From Ignavibacteriota bacterium (GTDB taxonomy: Bacteria > Bacteroidota > Ignavibacteria > Palsa-1295): a stretch of DNA of 46,088 nucleotides. A program made the position numbers and the translations under genes. Within the stretch, counting starts at the first letter, position 1. The number at the start of each line of letters is the position of its first letter. The DNA lies in contig JANYLL010000266.1 in the NCBI GenBank assembly GCA_025357895.1, forward strand, positions 1 to 46,088, read 5' to 3'. Below are positions 16,678 to 24,903 of this stretch, in pieces. The notes beneath the pieces are model-generated. The model was given only the letters and a program-made list of their open reading frames with translations, made no database searches and had not been told where the DNA came from.

Positions 16678-19600
16678 TTATGGTCTCAAAATGATGATCT
16701 GTACCTGATTGTTGTCGCCAGCTGCTGATGACTCAACAGTTACGCTGACACCTGGAACTCTGGTTACCCATAATTCACCAACCGGGATACCTGCATTATG
16801 ACCCTGATATGTAGCTGTGATACCACTGACAGCATCCAGATTGATACCAGGTGCATTACCTGCGTTGAATGTTACTGAACCTCCGCCGTTGAGGCCGGAT
16901 GCAGGAACAAGAGGTAATGTGTAAGATTGGAAGGTCGGAAGCTTTCCTGATACAGTCGGAGTCTGCTGATTTATCGAAGCAGGTCCGGGATTCGAACTTG
17001 TGATGTTCGTAGCGTTTGTTCCCGGTACACCTATTGTAAGTGTAACGTTTGTCTGAATGTTATTGGTAACCTGAATATTACGAATGTTCGTAACATCTAC
17101 GGAACCGACACCAAGCAAACTGCTGATCAAGTTGATCGGCGTAACGCCACCCGCGCATGAACCGAAGTTCGTAGTGTTGAGATTAGCGATACAGCTTGGA
17201 TTAACACCAAAGATGTTCAAGCGGCAAGCAGCGACTGTTCCATCAAAGAAACCGTCGCCATTGACGAGCAATTCAGACTGAGCGCCTGTTGGGAAGGCAC
17301 CAGCGCATGATGCAACACCACCGGCGATACGTACATATGTCTGATCGCCAGTATAGGTAAACGTTGACAAGCCATTGATATTGTTTGTCGTACCGGCATT
17401 CAAGTTACCGATATTATTCGTCGAAGTACCGGCAACTGCTGTACCGATATTGTTTACGTTACCAGAACCATTACCAATGGTTGTTGTGGTTCCGTTACCG
17501 CTACTGATGTTATTCGTTTGGCTAGCACCTGTACCGAAGCTGTTAATGGTGCTTGCTGTTGGAGCGAGCGCGGAACGTCCGCTGATCTGAATGAGATCAC
17601 CAGTTACGTTATTTGCCGTTGTCGCATTAAGATTATTCGATGCACCTGTGAGCGTATTGATCGCTCCTGGAGCGCCGATCGTATTATTTGAGCTGCTTGT
17701 ACCCAATGTGATATTACCGGTCGAACCTAATGTACCATTAACCTGCAAGTTGCCGGTCGTAGTATTAAGTAAGGTCGTTGTACCAACTGTCTGGACAATG
17801 TTACCGTTAAATGTATTCGATCCGTTATAGGAATTCGTGCTTCCAGCGCCACCGATCGTGTTTGCAGATCCTCCAACTGTTCCGAAGGAGTTTACCGCTC
17901 CGCCGGCAATTGCCGCATTACCACCACTCTGTGTAAAAGCACCTACTACGGTTAAAGCACCGGTAGTTGTTCCAAGAAGTGTTGTAGTACCACTTGTCTG
18001 CGTGATATTACCATTGAAGGTTGAATTACCATTTTGGGTAAGTGTACCATTATTGGTTAAGCCTGTCAATGTGGTAGGCCCTGCAACAGTCAATGACTGA
18101 TTCATGAATACGTTTCCTCTGAAACTTGCAGCACCAAGCTCACGGAAATCGCCATTACTGATGAGTTCGTAGTTTGTTACTGAAGCATCGTTAGCGGCAT
18201 TGGGTTCACCGACTCCGTTATGAACAACGTTACCATTAGTTGTCGTAGTACCCGTTGCAGTGATGGTGTTATTTGCACCCGTAATCGTATTCGTGCTTGT
18301 TCCGGCATTTCCAATGTTATTCGCAGAACCACCTGTTGTTGTTCCGACATTATTTGTGTTACCCTGAACGTTGTTTGTCAAACCCTGAATCGTGTTAACG
18401 CTTGTTCCAGCGCTACCGATAGTGTTTGTAGAGCCTGCATTTGTGGTCCCGATCCTATTGATTGGCGATTGAATATCATTGCTTGTCGAAGCATTTAGAG
18501 CATTCGTTCCGCCAGCAATCGTATTCGTCGAATTGCCGCCGATAGAACCGATATTATTCGCATTATTAGGATTAAGTCCGCTCGCGCCGATATTATTTGT
18601 TGCACCGTGAATGGTATTCGTTATACCGCTAATAGTATTTGTGCTCGCAAATAGTGTACCAATATTCACGGCATTACCTGCAACTTGTGAAGTTCCAACA
18701 TTTACTGTCGGAGCTTGACTGCTATTAGAAACTGTACCAGTGATAACGTTGGTTGAACCGGTAATCGTATTCGTGCTCTGACCCGCAGTACCCACTGTAT
18801 TGGTTGAACTATTAGTTGCACCAATAAATGTGTTGCCTTGGATGTAAGCAGATCCGGTTACTTTAAGATCGCCGTTATCCGTAATTTCATACGTTGCGCC
18901 ATTCGGTGCTGCTAAAGGTTCGGCTGTGCCATTGACGATCAAGTTACCATTGATGGTTTGAGTACCATTGGTAATAACCGGTCCATTCTGAGTTGTGGTA
19001 CCGTTTACTGTAAGACCGCCACTAAATGTCTGAAGGACAAGCCATGTATTTGGATTGCTCATATTCAAACCGATAGCACCGTTATTCTTGGCAGGATTAG
19101 CATTAGGAATAATGCTGATCGAGTTATCATGTCCGATATTCAAATTGCCAAGTTGATCCTGATAGAGTCCGTTGCCAGCAACGAATTGATCGAGTTTCAT
19201 ACCCGTTACAACTCCTGTGCCAAGCATACCATTGGTGATCCAATTATTGGTAGCGATACCAATTTGAAATCTTGTTCCAATTCCTCCGCCTGTCAAGCCT
19301 GGACCGACAGCGATGGTATCAGGCGATCCGGCGCCGCCAAGCAGACCGATCGTGATCGTGTTATTGTTTGCGTTATCAATTATTGATACGCCAGGTCCAG
19401 GAATAAGATGAATATTCCCGTTAGCGTCACCGCCGACTTGATCAATAGTGGTCACAGTCGCTGCTGCCTGAGGCAAAGCTGCTTTAGGAATCTTACCATT
19501 CTGATCGAGAGGTAAGAGCATACCAGGCTGCGGAGTTACCGAAACGCCAATTCCGCCGACCGTCTGCGCATTGAGCGCATAAGGAGCAGCGACGAAAGCT

Positions 19601-19944
19601 GTTTTCGGAAGCTCAGGAGTACCATCGACGCTAACGCCGAGGTAGTACTGCGCGTCAAACTTTAAGCTTGCAGGCAGTGTCCCGGAATTTCCGCCGAGCA
19701 ATACATTGAAGATTCCATTATTGACTACTACCTGAGGCATGGTCTCTTGATAGAGAACAGTACCGGCAGCGTCATAGATTTTGATGTCAATATTAACCGG
19801 CCCGTTTACTGGCTGATTATTTTTGACTAATAGTCCCTGATACGAAATGCTTCGCGGGACTTGCGCATAAACTGAGTTAAGCCCTAAAACGCTCAGGAAA
19901 GCCCCAAGCACCAGACTCAACAATATTGAACGACGTGAAGTCAT
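16678..19944 (-). CDS. Large exported Asn/Thr/Gly-rich repeat protein, probable surface fibre
   Basis: The 1088-residue product starts at ATG 19944 with an AGGAG 11 bp upstream and has a clear signal peptide (ILLSLVLGAFLSVLGLNSVYA). Residues ~30-170 form a compact domain (ISYQGLLVKNNQPVNG, FVAAPYALNAQTVGG) found at the N terminus of fibre-like secreted proteins in this group. Residues ~370-860 are dominated by short irregular repeats of the type STNTIxGxTNxI and NNIGxxGxS. Three related larger modules with a YE(I/L)xxNGDxxxxG pattern lie near residues 348, 595 and 895. The last ~100 residues are non-repetitive and end in QVQIIILRP. There is no T9SS tail, so export beyond the periplasm is unexplained. 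The repeats suggest a beta-roll or beta-solenoid, possibly trimeric like adhesin heads; that part is inference. Confidence 0.85.
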   Translation of the reverse strand: MTSRRSILLSLVLGAFLSVLGLNSVYAQVPRSISYQGLLVKNNQPVNGPVNIDIKIYDAAGTVLYQETMPQVVVNNGIFNVLLGGNSGTLPASLKFDAQYYLGVSVDGTPELPKTAFVAAPYALNAQTVGGIGVSVTPQPGMLLPLDQNGKIPKAALPQAAATVTTIDQVGGDANGNIHLIPGPGVSIIDNANNNTITIGLLGGAGSPDTIAVGPGLTGGGIGTRFQIGIATNNWITNGMLGTGVVTGMKLDQFVAGNGLYQDQLGNLNIGHDNSISIIPNANPAKNNGAIGLNMSNPNTWLVLQTFSGGLTVNGTTTQNGPVITNGTQTINGNLIVNGTAEPLAAPNGATYEITDNGDLKVTGSAYIQGNTFIGATNSSTNTVGTAGQSTNTITGSTNVITGTVSNSSQAPTVNVGTSQVAGNAVNIGTLFASTNTISGITNTIHGATNNIGASGLNPNNANNIGSIGGNSTNTIAGGTNALNASTSNDIQSPINRIGTTNAGSTNTIGSAGTSVNTIQGLTNNVQGNTNNVGTTTGGSANNIGNAGTSTNTITGANNTITATGTTTTNGNVVHNGVGEPNAANDASVTNYELISNGDFRELGAASFRGNVFMNQSLTVAGPTTLTGLTNNGTLTQNGNSTFNGNITQTSGTTTLLGTTTGALTVVGAFTQSGGNAAIAGGAVNSFGTVGGSANTIGGAGSTNSYNGSNTFNGNIVQTVGTTTLLNTTTGNLQVNGTLGSTGNITLGTSSSNNTIGAPGAINTLTGASNNLNATTANNVTGDLIQISGRSALAPTASTINSFGTGASQTNNISSGNGTTTTIGNGSGNVNNIGTAVAGTSTNNIGNLNAGTTNNINGLSTFTYTGDQTYVRIAGGVASCAGAFPTGAQSELLVNGDGFFDGTVAACRLNIFGVNPSCIANLNTTNFGSCAGGVTPINLISSLLGVGSVDVTNIRNIQVTNNIQTNVTLTIGVPGTNATNITSSNPGPASINQQTPTVSGKLPTFQSYTLPLVPASGLNGGGSVTFNAGNAPGINLDAVSGITATYQGHNAGIPVGELWVTRVPGVSVTVESSAAGDNNQVQIIILRP

Positions 19945-20501
19945 ACCCTTCGTCTCCTATTTAATGTAAATGAAGTAATTGAACGAACGTTATTTAGAAA
20001 ATCTTTTTGTTTTCCTTACGAAAATGAGTAGCATAGACTGCCCCCACTCTCCAAAGGAATACAAATATACGACAAAAATGCCTTCGTATCCACAAAAGTG
20101 AAAATACAAAGAAAAAACGTGAAGTCGAACTCCCCACAGGGAATAATGACTTATTCACATTTCTTCGAAAGTTCTCAGGACAAATATACAAAGAAATTTG
20201 CGTACACTTGCAAAAATCATTCATCCGTGAGTTTTCATAGGGTCGGTGGAAGGGGGCGATCTCCGGTTTCCGACGCTAGGGCATTAAAATGTAGCGTAAT
20301 TCGCTGGGCAAATATACGACATATTTTGCCCGTACACTATAAACTCCGTAATTTTAGTTCTGTTACACCTTAAAAGTGCTTTTTTTTGCAGACATTGCCA
20401 TAGCGCAGGATTTTAGCATAAATAAGGTCTGTATAAAGCCAAAACCAATAGAAAGCGGGACAAATAGGAAAGAGCTATTGTTTCGTGACTTTCTATAATA
20501 C
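19945..20501. promoter_or_regulatory. 557-bp intergenic region with three repeated promoter-like boxes
   Basis: No credible gene lies here. CAAATATAC occurs at 20062-20070, 20181-20189 and 20309-20317; on the minus strand each reads GTATATTTG and contains TATATTTG, which matches the Bacteroidota -7 form TAnnTTTG. At the second and third copies, CGTACACT follows 11 and 13 bp later on the plus strand, so on the minus strand AGTGTACG precedes each box. The third copy is inside a near-perfect palindrome, 20306-20331 (GGGCAAATAT/ATATTTTGCCC). The boxes point towards the large repeat-protein gene and could be stacked promoters or regulator sites. Nothing distinctive was found in the terC-proximal 170 bp. 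Confidence 0.5.
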
Positions 20502-21383
20502 ATGATACCGATAAACCCCAGCCAAAGACATGAAGCTCCGATGTCATTCCAACGCGCCGTGCTTTGGACTTTGTTCTGGATCGGGTTCGCCTTACTTACC
20601 ACAGTACTTATCTGGCTGCTTGTTCCTAACGGTGGAGATCATGCAGCTAATTTCCTGGCAGGGTATCTTATTGAAGAGTCGCTATCGGTTGATAATCTCT
20701 TTGTCTTCCTGATGCTCTTTACCTATTTTAAGATCACTCCTGCCGTGCAACGCAGAGTATTGAACTACGGCATTATCGGCGTTATTGTTTTGCGCGGCAT
20801 TATGATCTTTGCCGGTATCGAGCTTGTGAGCCGGTTCGAATTCCTGATGTATATCTTTGGCGCTATCGTACTCTATACCGGAGTAAAGATCTTCTTTGGA
20901 AATGAGAAAGAGTTTGATGCTGAGAAAAGCATGATCGTCAAATGGACGCGAAAGTTTTTTACCGTAAGCAAGGATTTTCACGGTGACAAGTTTTTTATCC
21001 GCCAGGCAGGGAAGTTAATCGCCACTCCCTTATTTGTGGTGCTTCTGGTTGTTGAGTTCACCGATCTTCTTTTTGCCCTCGATAGCATACCAGCGATCTT
21101 TGCTATAACAAGGATACCTCTTATTATCTACGGATCTAATATTCTTGCAGTCCTTGGTTTGCGGTCAATGTATTTTTTATTGGAGCGCATGCAATCGGCA
21201 TTCCGCTTCGTACAAAAGGGAGTTGCCGTGATCTTATGGTTTGTCGGAGCGAAAATGATCATACCGCTTTTTTCAAAGGAATTAACTATAGGGACGCTGC
21301 CCTCGCTTATCATCATTATTAGTATCTTGCTCATAAGCATCCTTGCCTCTTTGGTTTTTCCTGAAAAGAAAAGAAAAGCGTAA
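20502..21383 (+). CDS. TerC family integral membrane protein (Alx/MeeY-like)
   Basis: This 293-residue membrane protein has about seven hydrophobic segments. The conserved acidic intramembrane motifs are present: EESLSVDNLFVFLMLF near residue 60 and TDLLFALDSIPAIFAIT near 190. TerC/Alx proteins are linked to tellurite resistance and, for several members, to manganese export. The start is ATG 20502; ATG 20541 (MSFQRAVLW) is an alternative that fits the family N terminus at least as well. The hemerythrin gene starts immediately after its stop codon, so the two form an operon. Confidence 0.93.
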   Translation: MIPINPSQRHEAPMSFQRAVLWTLFWIGFALLTTVLIWLLVPNGGDHAANFLAGYLIEESLSVDNLFVFLMLFTYFKITPAVQRRVLNYGIIGVIVLRGIMIFAGIELVSRFEFLMYIFGAIVLYTGVKIFFGNEKEFDAEKSMIVKWTRKFFTVSKDFHGDKFFIRQAGKLIATPLFVVLLVVEFTDLLFALDSIPAIFAITRIPLIIYGSNILAVLGLRSMYFLLERMQSAFRFVQKGVAVILWFVGAKMIIPLFSKELTIGTLPSLIIIISILLISILASLVFPEKKRKA

Positions 21384-21830
21384 ATGCCTCGTCACTCCAA
21401 TCTCATCCCTCTTTCGCACGATCATCACGAAGCGCTGCTCATTGCTCTCCGCTTGAAAAAAGGCGGACCTGCCTCCGGGCATGACCGATTATGGCCTGCT
21501 GATCTTGACGGGCAAGTGCGATCATTGCTCCTATTCTACGAAAGAGAACTACTTCCACACTTCCGACTTGAAGAAGAGATCCTATTTCCTGTGGCGGCAG
21601 CATTGCCTGAATTGAAGGAGATGGTAAAGAGCCTTTTAACCCAGCATCAAAAGATGAGAGATGCTATTGCAGGGGTTACTCATATAGAAGATGAGACACA
21701 TTTACGGAAAGAACTTGCTGATTTTGGAATGCTTCTCGAATTTCATATCCGCACCGAAGAGCGCGAGCTATTCCCGAAACTAGAAGAAGCAGAGAGGGAA
21801 GGGAAGATCACTCTGCCATATTTGAAATAG
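21384..21830 (+). CDS. Hemerythrin HHE-domain protein
   Basis: This is a 148-residue four-helix protein. The di-iron ligands appear as LSHDHHEALL near the N terminus, HFRLEEEILFP in the second helix, a HQKM helix, and FHIRTEERELFPKLEE at the C terminus. Hemerythrin-like proteins bind oxygen or nitric oxide, or store or protect iron. Its ATG follows the terC stop codon directly, with no gap. The pairing suggests a shared metal or redox stress role, which is inferred from position only. Confidence 0.92.
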   Translation: MPRHSNLIPLSHDHHEALLIALRLKKGGPASGHDRLWPADLDGQVRSLLLFYERELLPHFRLEEEILFPVAAALPELKEMVKSLLTQHQKMRDAIAGVTHIEDETHLRKELADFGMLLEFHIRTEERELFPKLEEAEREGKITLPYLK

Positions 21831-21856
21831 TTATTTCTCATTTATCACTTCACATT

Positions 21857-21955
21857 GGTAGACGCAGGCTTTAGCCTGAGTCCCTCGCTCCAGTAATGTA
21901 TTAATTAATTATAGCTTATGCTACGAAGAGCGCAAGGCTAAAGCCTGCGGCTACC
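21857..21955. repeat. REP-like inverted repeat (GGCTTTAGCC type)
   Basis: The left arm GGTAGACGCAGGCTTTAGCC (21857-21876) and the right arm around 21934-21955 match over about 21 bp with one mismatch; GCAGGCTTTAGCC and GGCTAAAGCCTGC are perfect complements. The core AGGCTTTAGCCT is nearly self-complementary. The same GTAG-bounded core recurs at 36145-36216 and, in variant form, at 22563-22622. It has no coding capacity. Confidence 0.85.
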
Positions 21956-22053
21956 TCAGACTATAAAATCCATTGAACTTCTTGCCTCCCTTCCTCGTTA
22001 AGTGCTTCCCGAAAAAATTGTTTTCATAACTTAGATTTAAAGAAGGATATTTG

Positions 22054-22494
22054 ATGTCAGAAACATTACAAAAGGAAGCTCCGGCAACTACTGCAGTTTT
22101 GAATAAAAAACTGTATGTTGGCAGCCTTCCGTATAATTGGTCAGTAGAACAGCTCGAAGAACTGTTCAAGCCTTTTGGCCGTGTATCGAGCACAGCGATC
22201 GTCAGCGATCAGGTCACTCGCAAATCCAAAGGTTTCGGATTTGTCGAAATGGATTCCGAAGACTCTGCCAAGAAAGCTATGGAAGCTCTTAACGGCAAAG
22301 AGATCGAAGGTCGTCCATTGAGCGTTCGTGAAGCAAAGCCAAATATGGATAAGCGCGGCAATCGCGATGGCGGCGGAAACAGCGGTGGCGGCGGAGGCGG
22401 TTGGCAGCCACGCGGACATCGAGCCGAGTATAACGATCCTAACGGAACAGATATTTCCGGCAGAAGTTACGGCAACCGTAATGGATGGTGGTAA
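22054..22494 (+). CDS. RRM-domain RNA-binding protein
   Basis: This 146-residue protein carries one RNA recognition motif with RNP2 KLYVGSLPYNW and RNP1 KSKGFGFVEM in the proper order and spacing. A glycine-rich tail follows (GGGNSGGGGGGWQPRG). This layout matches the small bacterial Rbp proteins, which bind RNA in the cytoplasm and often respond to cold or stress. ATG 22054 follows AAGGATAT; a TTG directly before it is unlikely to be used. A terminator follows at 22520. Confidence 0.93.
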   Translation: MSETLQKEAPATTAVLNKKLYVGSLPYNWSVEQLEELFKPFGRVSSTAIVSDQVTRKSKGFGFVEMDSEDSAKKAMEALNGKEIEGRPLSVREAKPNMDKRGNRDGGGNSGGGGGGWQPRGHRAEYNDPNGTDISGRSYGNRNGWW

Positions 22495-22519
22495 GCATTA
22501 AAAAATCTGAGATTTTAAG

Positions 22520-22548
22520 AAAGCAGCTTCTAAAAGCTGCTTTTTTAT
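22520..22548 (+). terminator. Intrinsic terminator of the RRM gene
   Basis: AAGCAGCTT (22521-22529) pairs perfectly with AAGCTGCTT (22534-22542) around CTAA, followed by a T run. It begins 26 bp after the stop codon. Confidence 0.9.
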
Positions 22549-22562
22549 TGCTTCTATTCTTA

Positions 22563-22622
22563 GTAGGGTGGGCTTTAGTCCTCCCATCTTCTGTTTCAAT
22601 GACGGACTAAAGTCCGTCCTAC
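22563..22622. repeat. REP-like inverted repeat (GGACTTTAGTCC type)
   Basis: The arms GTAGGGTGGGCTTTAGTCC (from 22563) and GGACTAAAGTCCGTCCTAC (22604-22622) match at 16 of 19 positions and enclose a short unique loop. Bounded by GTAGG/CCTAC, it is a variant of the repeats at 21857 and 36145. It lies between a plus gene and a minus gene. Confidence 0.8.
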
Positions 22623-22630
22623 TTAAGAGA

Positions 22631-24802
22631 CTAAAAACGCACAACCTCTCCTGTTGCAAGCGACTCTCTGATGGCAAAAGTTATGAGTGTTGTAGCAAGG
22701 ATCGAATCAAATGGTATCGGAGATTCTTTTCCGGATTTGATTGAGCTGATAAATGCTACCACTTCTTCTTTATGACCCTTGCCCTGACCACTAATTATTT
22801 TCGGTTTGCCCGATCCGTTCCAAAGTTCAAGCTCAGTAAAATTTTTCATGATGGCAGTTCTTCCGCTCGAGAAAACCTGTAGCTCTTCTTTAGGAAGTGA
22901 TCTATCTCCATTCGCAATATAAAGAATTGACGCAACGGTGCCGTCTTCATATTCGATCATGATGGAAACGTTATCATTATCGATCACATCGCTTCTTCCA
23001 GATGATAAAGATTTGGCTACGACGCTTGTTGGCAGCGCATCGCCGGTGAGATATGCAGCAGTATCAATAAAATGACAAATCTCTCCGATAATTCTTCCAC
23101 CGCCAATTTCTTCATCCATAGTCCAATCGGATGCCTTGACAGCTCCGGCATTCACGCGATAAAAAATGAGCTTGGCTTGATTCGGCTCACCGAAAAATTC
23201 TTTTGTCTTGACGACGAGCGGCGAGAATCTTCTATTAAAACCTATGAGTAGTTTTGAATTTTGAGTTTTTAGTTTTGAATAAGTATTTGCTACTCTTGCA
23301 GCATCTTCAAAATTTAACGCAAGCGGCTTTTCGCAGAAAACATTCTTGCCTGCTTCAAAAGCTTTGCAGATCAACTCAGCGTGAAGATTATGCCTCGTTG
23401 CAATGAAAACCGTATTGACATCAGACGAAGAAATAACATCATTCGGATTTGTTGTTGAGGATTTAAATCCGAATTTATTCTGCGCATCCTGCGAACTTGC
23501 ACCGGATTCATTTGCTACGATAACTAATTCCGAATTTTCTTTTAGTGTCTGAAGTAAAAAACCCTGGGCGAAATTTCCCGCGCCGATGAATCCAATTTTT
23601 GGGGTTTGGAGTGTAGGGTTTGGGGTTTGAGATTTTTCTCGTAATTCGTAATTCGTAATTCGTAATTTTTCGCTACTCTCCGGATATGTAAGTACTATCC
23701 CGAGATATCGCTCCTTCACCTCACCTGCGATCATATCATACGCTTGCTTTGCTTCGGTGATAGGGAACTGATGCGTCGTAATTTTTGAAGGTTCAACTTT
23801 CTTCTCGGTAAGCAACCGGACAAATTCCTGCATATTGCGGCGTTCTGTCCAGCGTACATAACCGATGGGATAGTCAATTCCTTTTTCTTCGTAATCATGT
23901 TCGTATCTTCCCGGACCGTACGAGCGTGAAAATCTGAAATCTAATTCTTTCAAATAATAAGTATCGCGAGGAATATCCATCTTCGTAACACCGACCATCA
24001 CAACTTTGCCGCGGTCGCGTGCTATTTGCGCTGATAATTCTATAGGATCGTTCGAACTAGTTGCAGCTGTGATAATAATGCTATCCACTCCGAAGCCATG
24101 TGTTAATGACTTGATCTTATCCACAAGGTTATCAGCTTTTCGACTAAATGCGAAATTTGCATTATGTGAATTCGCCAACAGCACATTGTCATCATCAAGA
24201 TCGATGCCGATCACCACACATCCTGCAGCTTTTGCAATTGCGCAAGTTAATTGACCCACAAGACCTAAGCCAATAACAGCAACATATTCTCCAAACCGCA
24301 CTTCTGCCTGGCGAACGCCTTGCATGGCAATTGCGCCAAGCGTTGTATAGCAGGCATCTTCGTAGCTTACGTTATCGGGAATTTTGACGCAAAGATTTTT
24401 CAGCACACTGACAACTTCAGAATGACTGGCACCCTGCCCACCACATGCAACTCGGTCACCGGGTTTTATATCTGTAACGTCTTCACTAACTGCTATCACT
24501 TCTCCGGCACAGGAATAGCCCATAGCTTTTTCGGAGTCAAGCTTATTCATGACGCGACTATATGTTGCCCAAAAACCATTCTGCTTGATCTCGGCAAGCA
24601 CTTTTTTCACATCATCGGGGCGGCTTTTTGCTTTTTCGATTAATGAGGCACGTGCAAGTTCGACGGACATTTTCTCCGTACCGGCAGAAATGAGACTTGC
24701 ATAATTTCGTACGATAACGCCTGAGCGCTTCGGTGCATGAGGGGCATCGACATCACGAACAGTAATTGCGCCGGAGCGCATAGATTGTAGAAGTTGTTTC
24801 AA
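22631..24802 (-). CDS. Two-domain oxidoreductase: zinc-type alcohol dehydrogenase fused to Gfo/Idh/MocA
   Basis: This is a 723-residue fusion. Residues ~1-375 are a medium-chain dehydrogenase with MGYSCAGEVIAV, KPGDRVACGG and the Rossmann motif VIGLGLVGQL. Residues ~400-723 are a Gfo/Idh/MocA oxidoreductase with IGFIGAGNFAQG, the FCEKPLAL active-site motif and GFNRRFSP. Such fusions are known from sugar and cell-surface polysaccharide loci; the substrate is unknown. The linker, residues ~379-402, is encoded by four tandem copies of a 7-nt unit (23640-23667) plus a second simple repeat (23601-23631), and translates as RITNYELRE then SQTPNPTLQTP. A similar insert (SKLKTQNSKL) lies near residue 511. 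The frame stays open throughout. Confidence 0.92.
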   Translation of the reverse strand: MKQLLQSMRSGAITVRDVDAPHAPKRSGVIVRNYASLISAGTEKMSVELARASLIEKAKSRPDDVKKVLAEIKQNGFWATYSRVMNKLDSEKAMGYSCAGEVIAVSEDVTDIKPGDRVACGGQGASHSEVVSVLKNLCVKIPDNVSYEDACYTTLGAIAMQGVRQAEVRFGEYVAVIGLGLVGQLTCAIAKAAGCVVIGIDLDDDNVLLANSHNANFAFSRKADNLVDKIKSLTHGFGVDSIIITAATSSNDPIELSAQIARDRGKVVMVGVTKMDIPRDTYYLKELDFRFSRSYGPGRYEHDYEEKGIDYPIGYVRWTERRNMQEFVRLLTEKKVEPSKITTHQFPITEAKQAYDMIAGEVKERYLGIVLTYPESSEKLRITNYELREKSQTPNPTLQTPKIGFIGAGNFAQGFLLQTLKENSELVIVANESGASSQDAQNKFGFKSSTTNPNDVISSSDVNTVFIATRHNLHAELICKAFEAGKNVFCEKPLALNFEDAARVANTYSKLKTQNSKLLIGFNRRFSPLVVKTKEFFGEPNQAKLIFYRVNAGAVKASDWTMDEEIGGGRIIGEICHFIDTAAYLTGDALPTSVVAKSLSSGRSDVIDNDNVSIMIEYEDGTVASILYIANGDRSLPKEELQVFSSGRTAIMKNFTELELWNGSGKPKIISGQGKGHKEEVVAFISSIKSGKESPIPFDSILATTLITFAIRESLATGEVVRF

Positions 24803-24903
24803 TATCTCTGTTTAATATAATAACTTTGATATTTAACGGCTTACGGTAACTTTTGATTCGTCAGTGAAGTTTAATAATGACACCAATTTTGACCCCTGAT
24901 ACT

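Noticed and set aside
17400..18900. Dense short repeats that could be mistaken for a CRISPR array
   Set aside because: The repeats are irregular, remain in one open reading frame, and have no constant repeat and spacer lengths; no cas gene is near.
16900..19386. Several plus-strand open frames opposite the large repeat protein (for example 17591-17830, 17837-18100, 18958-19386)
   Set aside because: They are antisense images of the Asn/Thr/Gly codons of the minus-strand gene and have odd Val/Pro/Leu or Cys/Ser-rich composition without starts or known domains.
20241..20282. GC-rich patch that might be a structured RNA
   Set aside because: Short complementary pieces (GTCGG/CCGAC) exist, but they do not form one convincing fold and match no RNA family that I recognise.
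20098..20373. Open frame of 91 codons in the gap before terC
   Set aside because: It has no protein-like pattern, no ribosome site, and it covers the repeated promoter-like boxes; the sequence is better explained as regulatory DNA.
20360..20501. Possible manganese (yybP-ykoY) riboswitch ahead of terC
   Set aside because: TerC/Alx genes often carry one, but I could not find the conserved paired helices or core bases in this leader.
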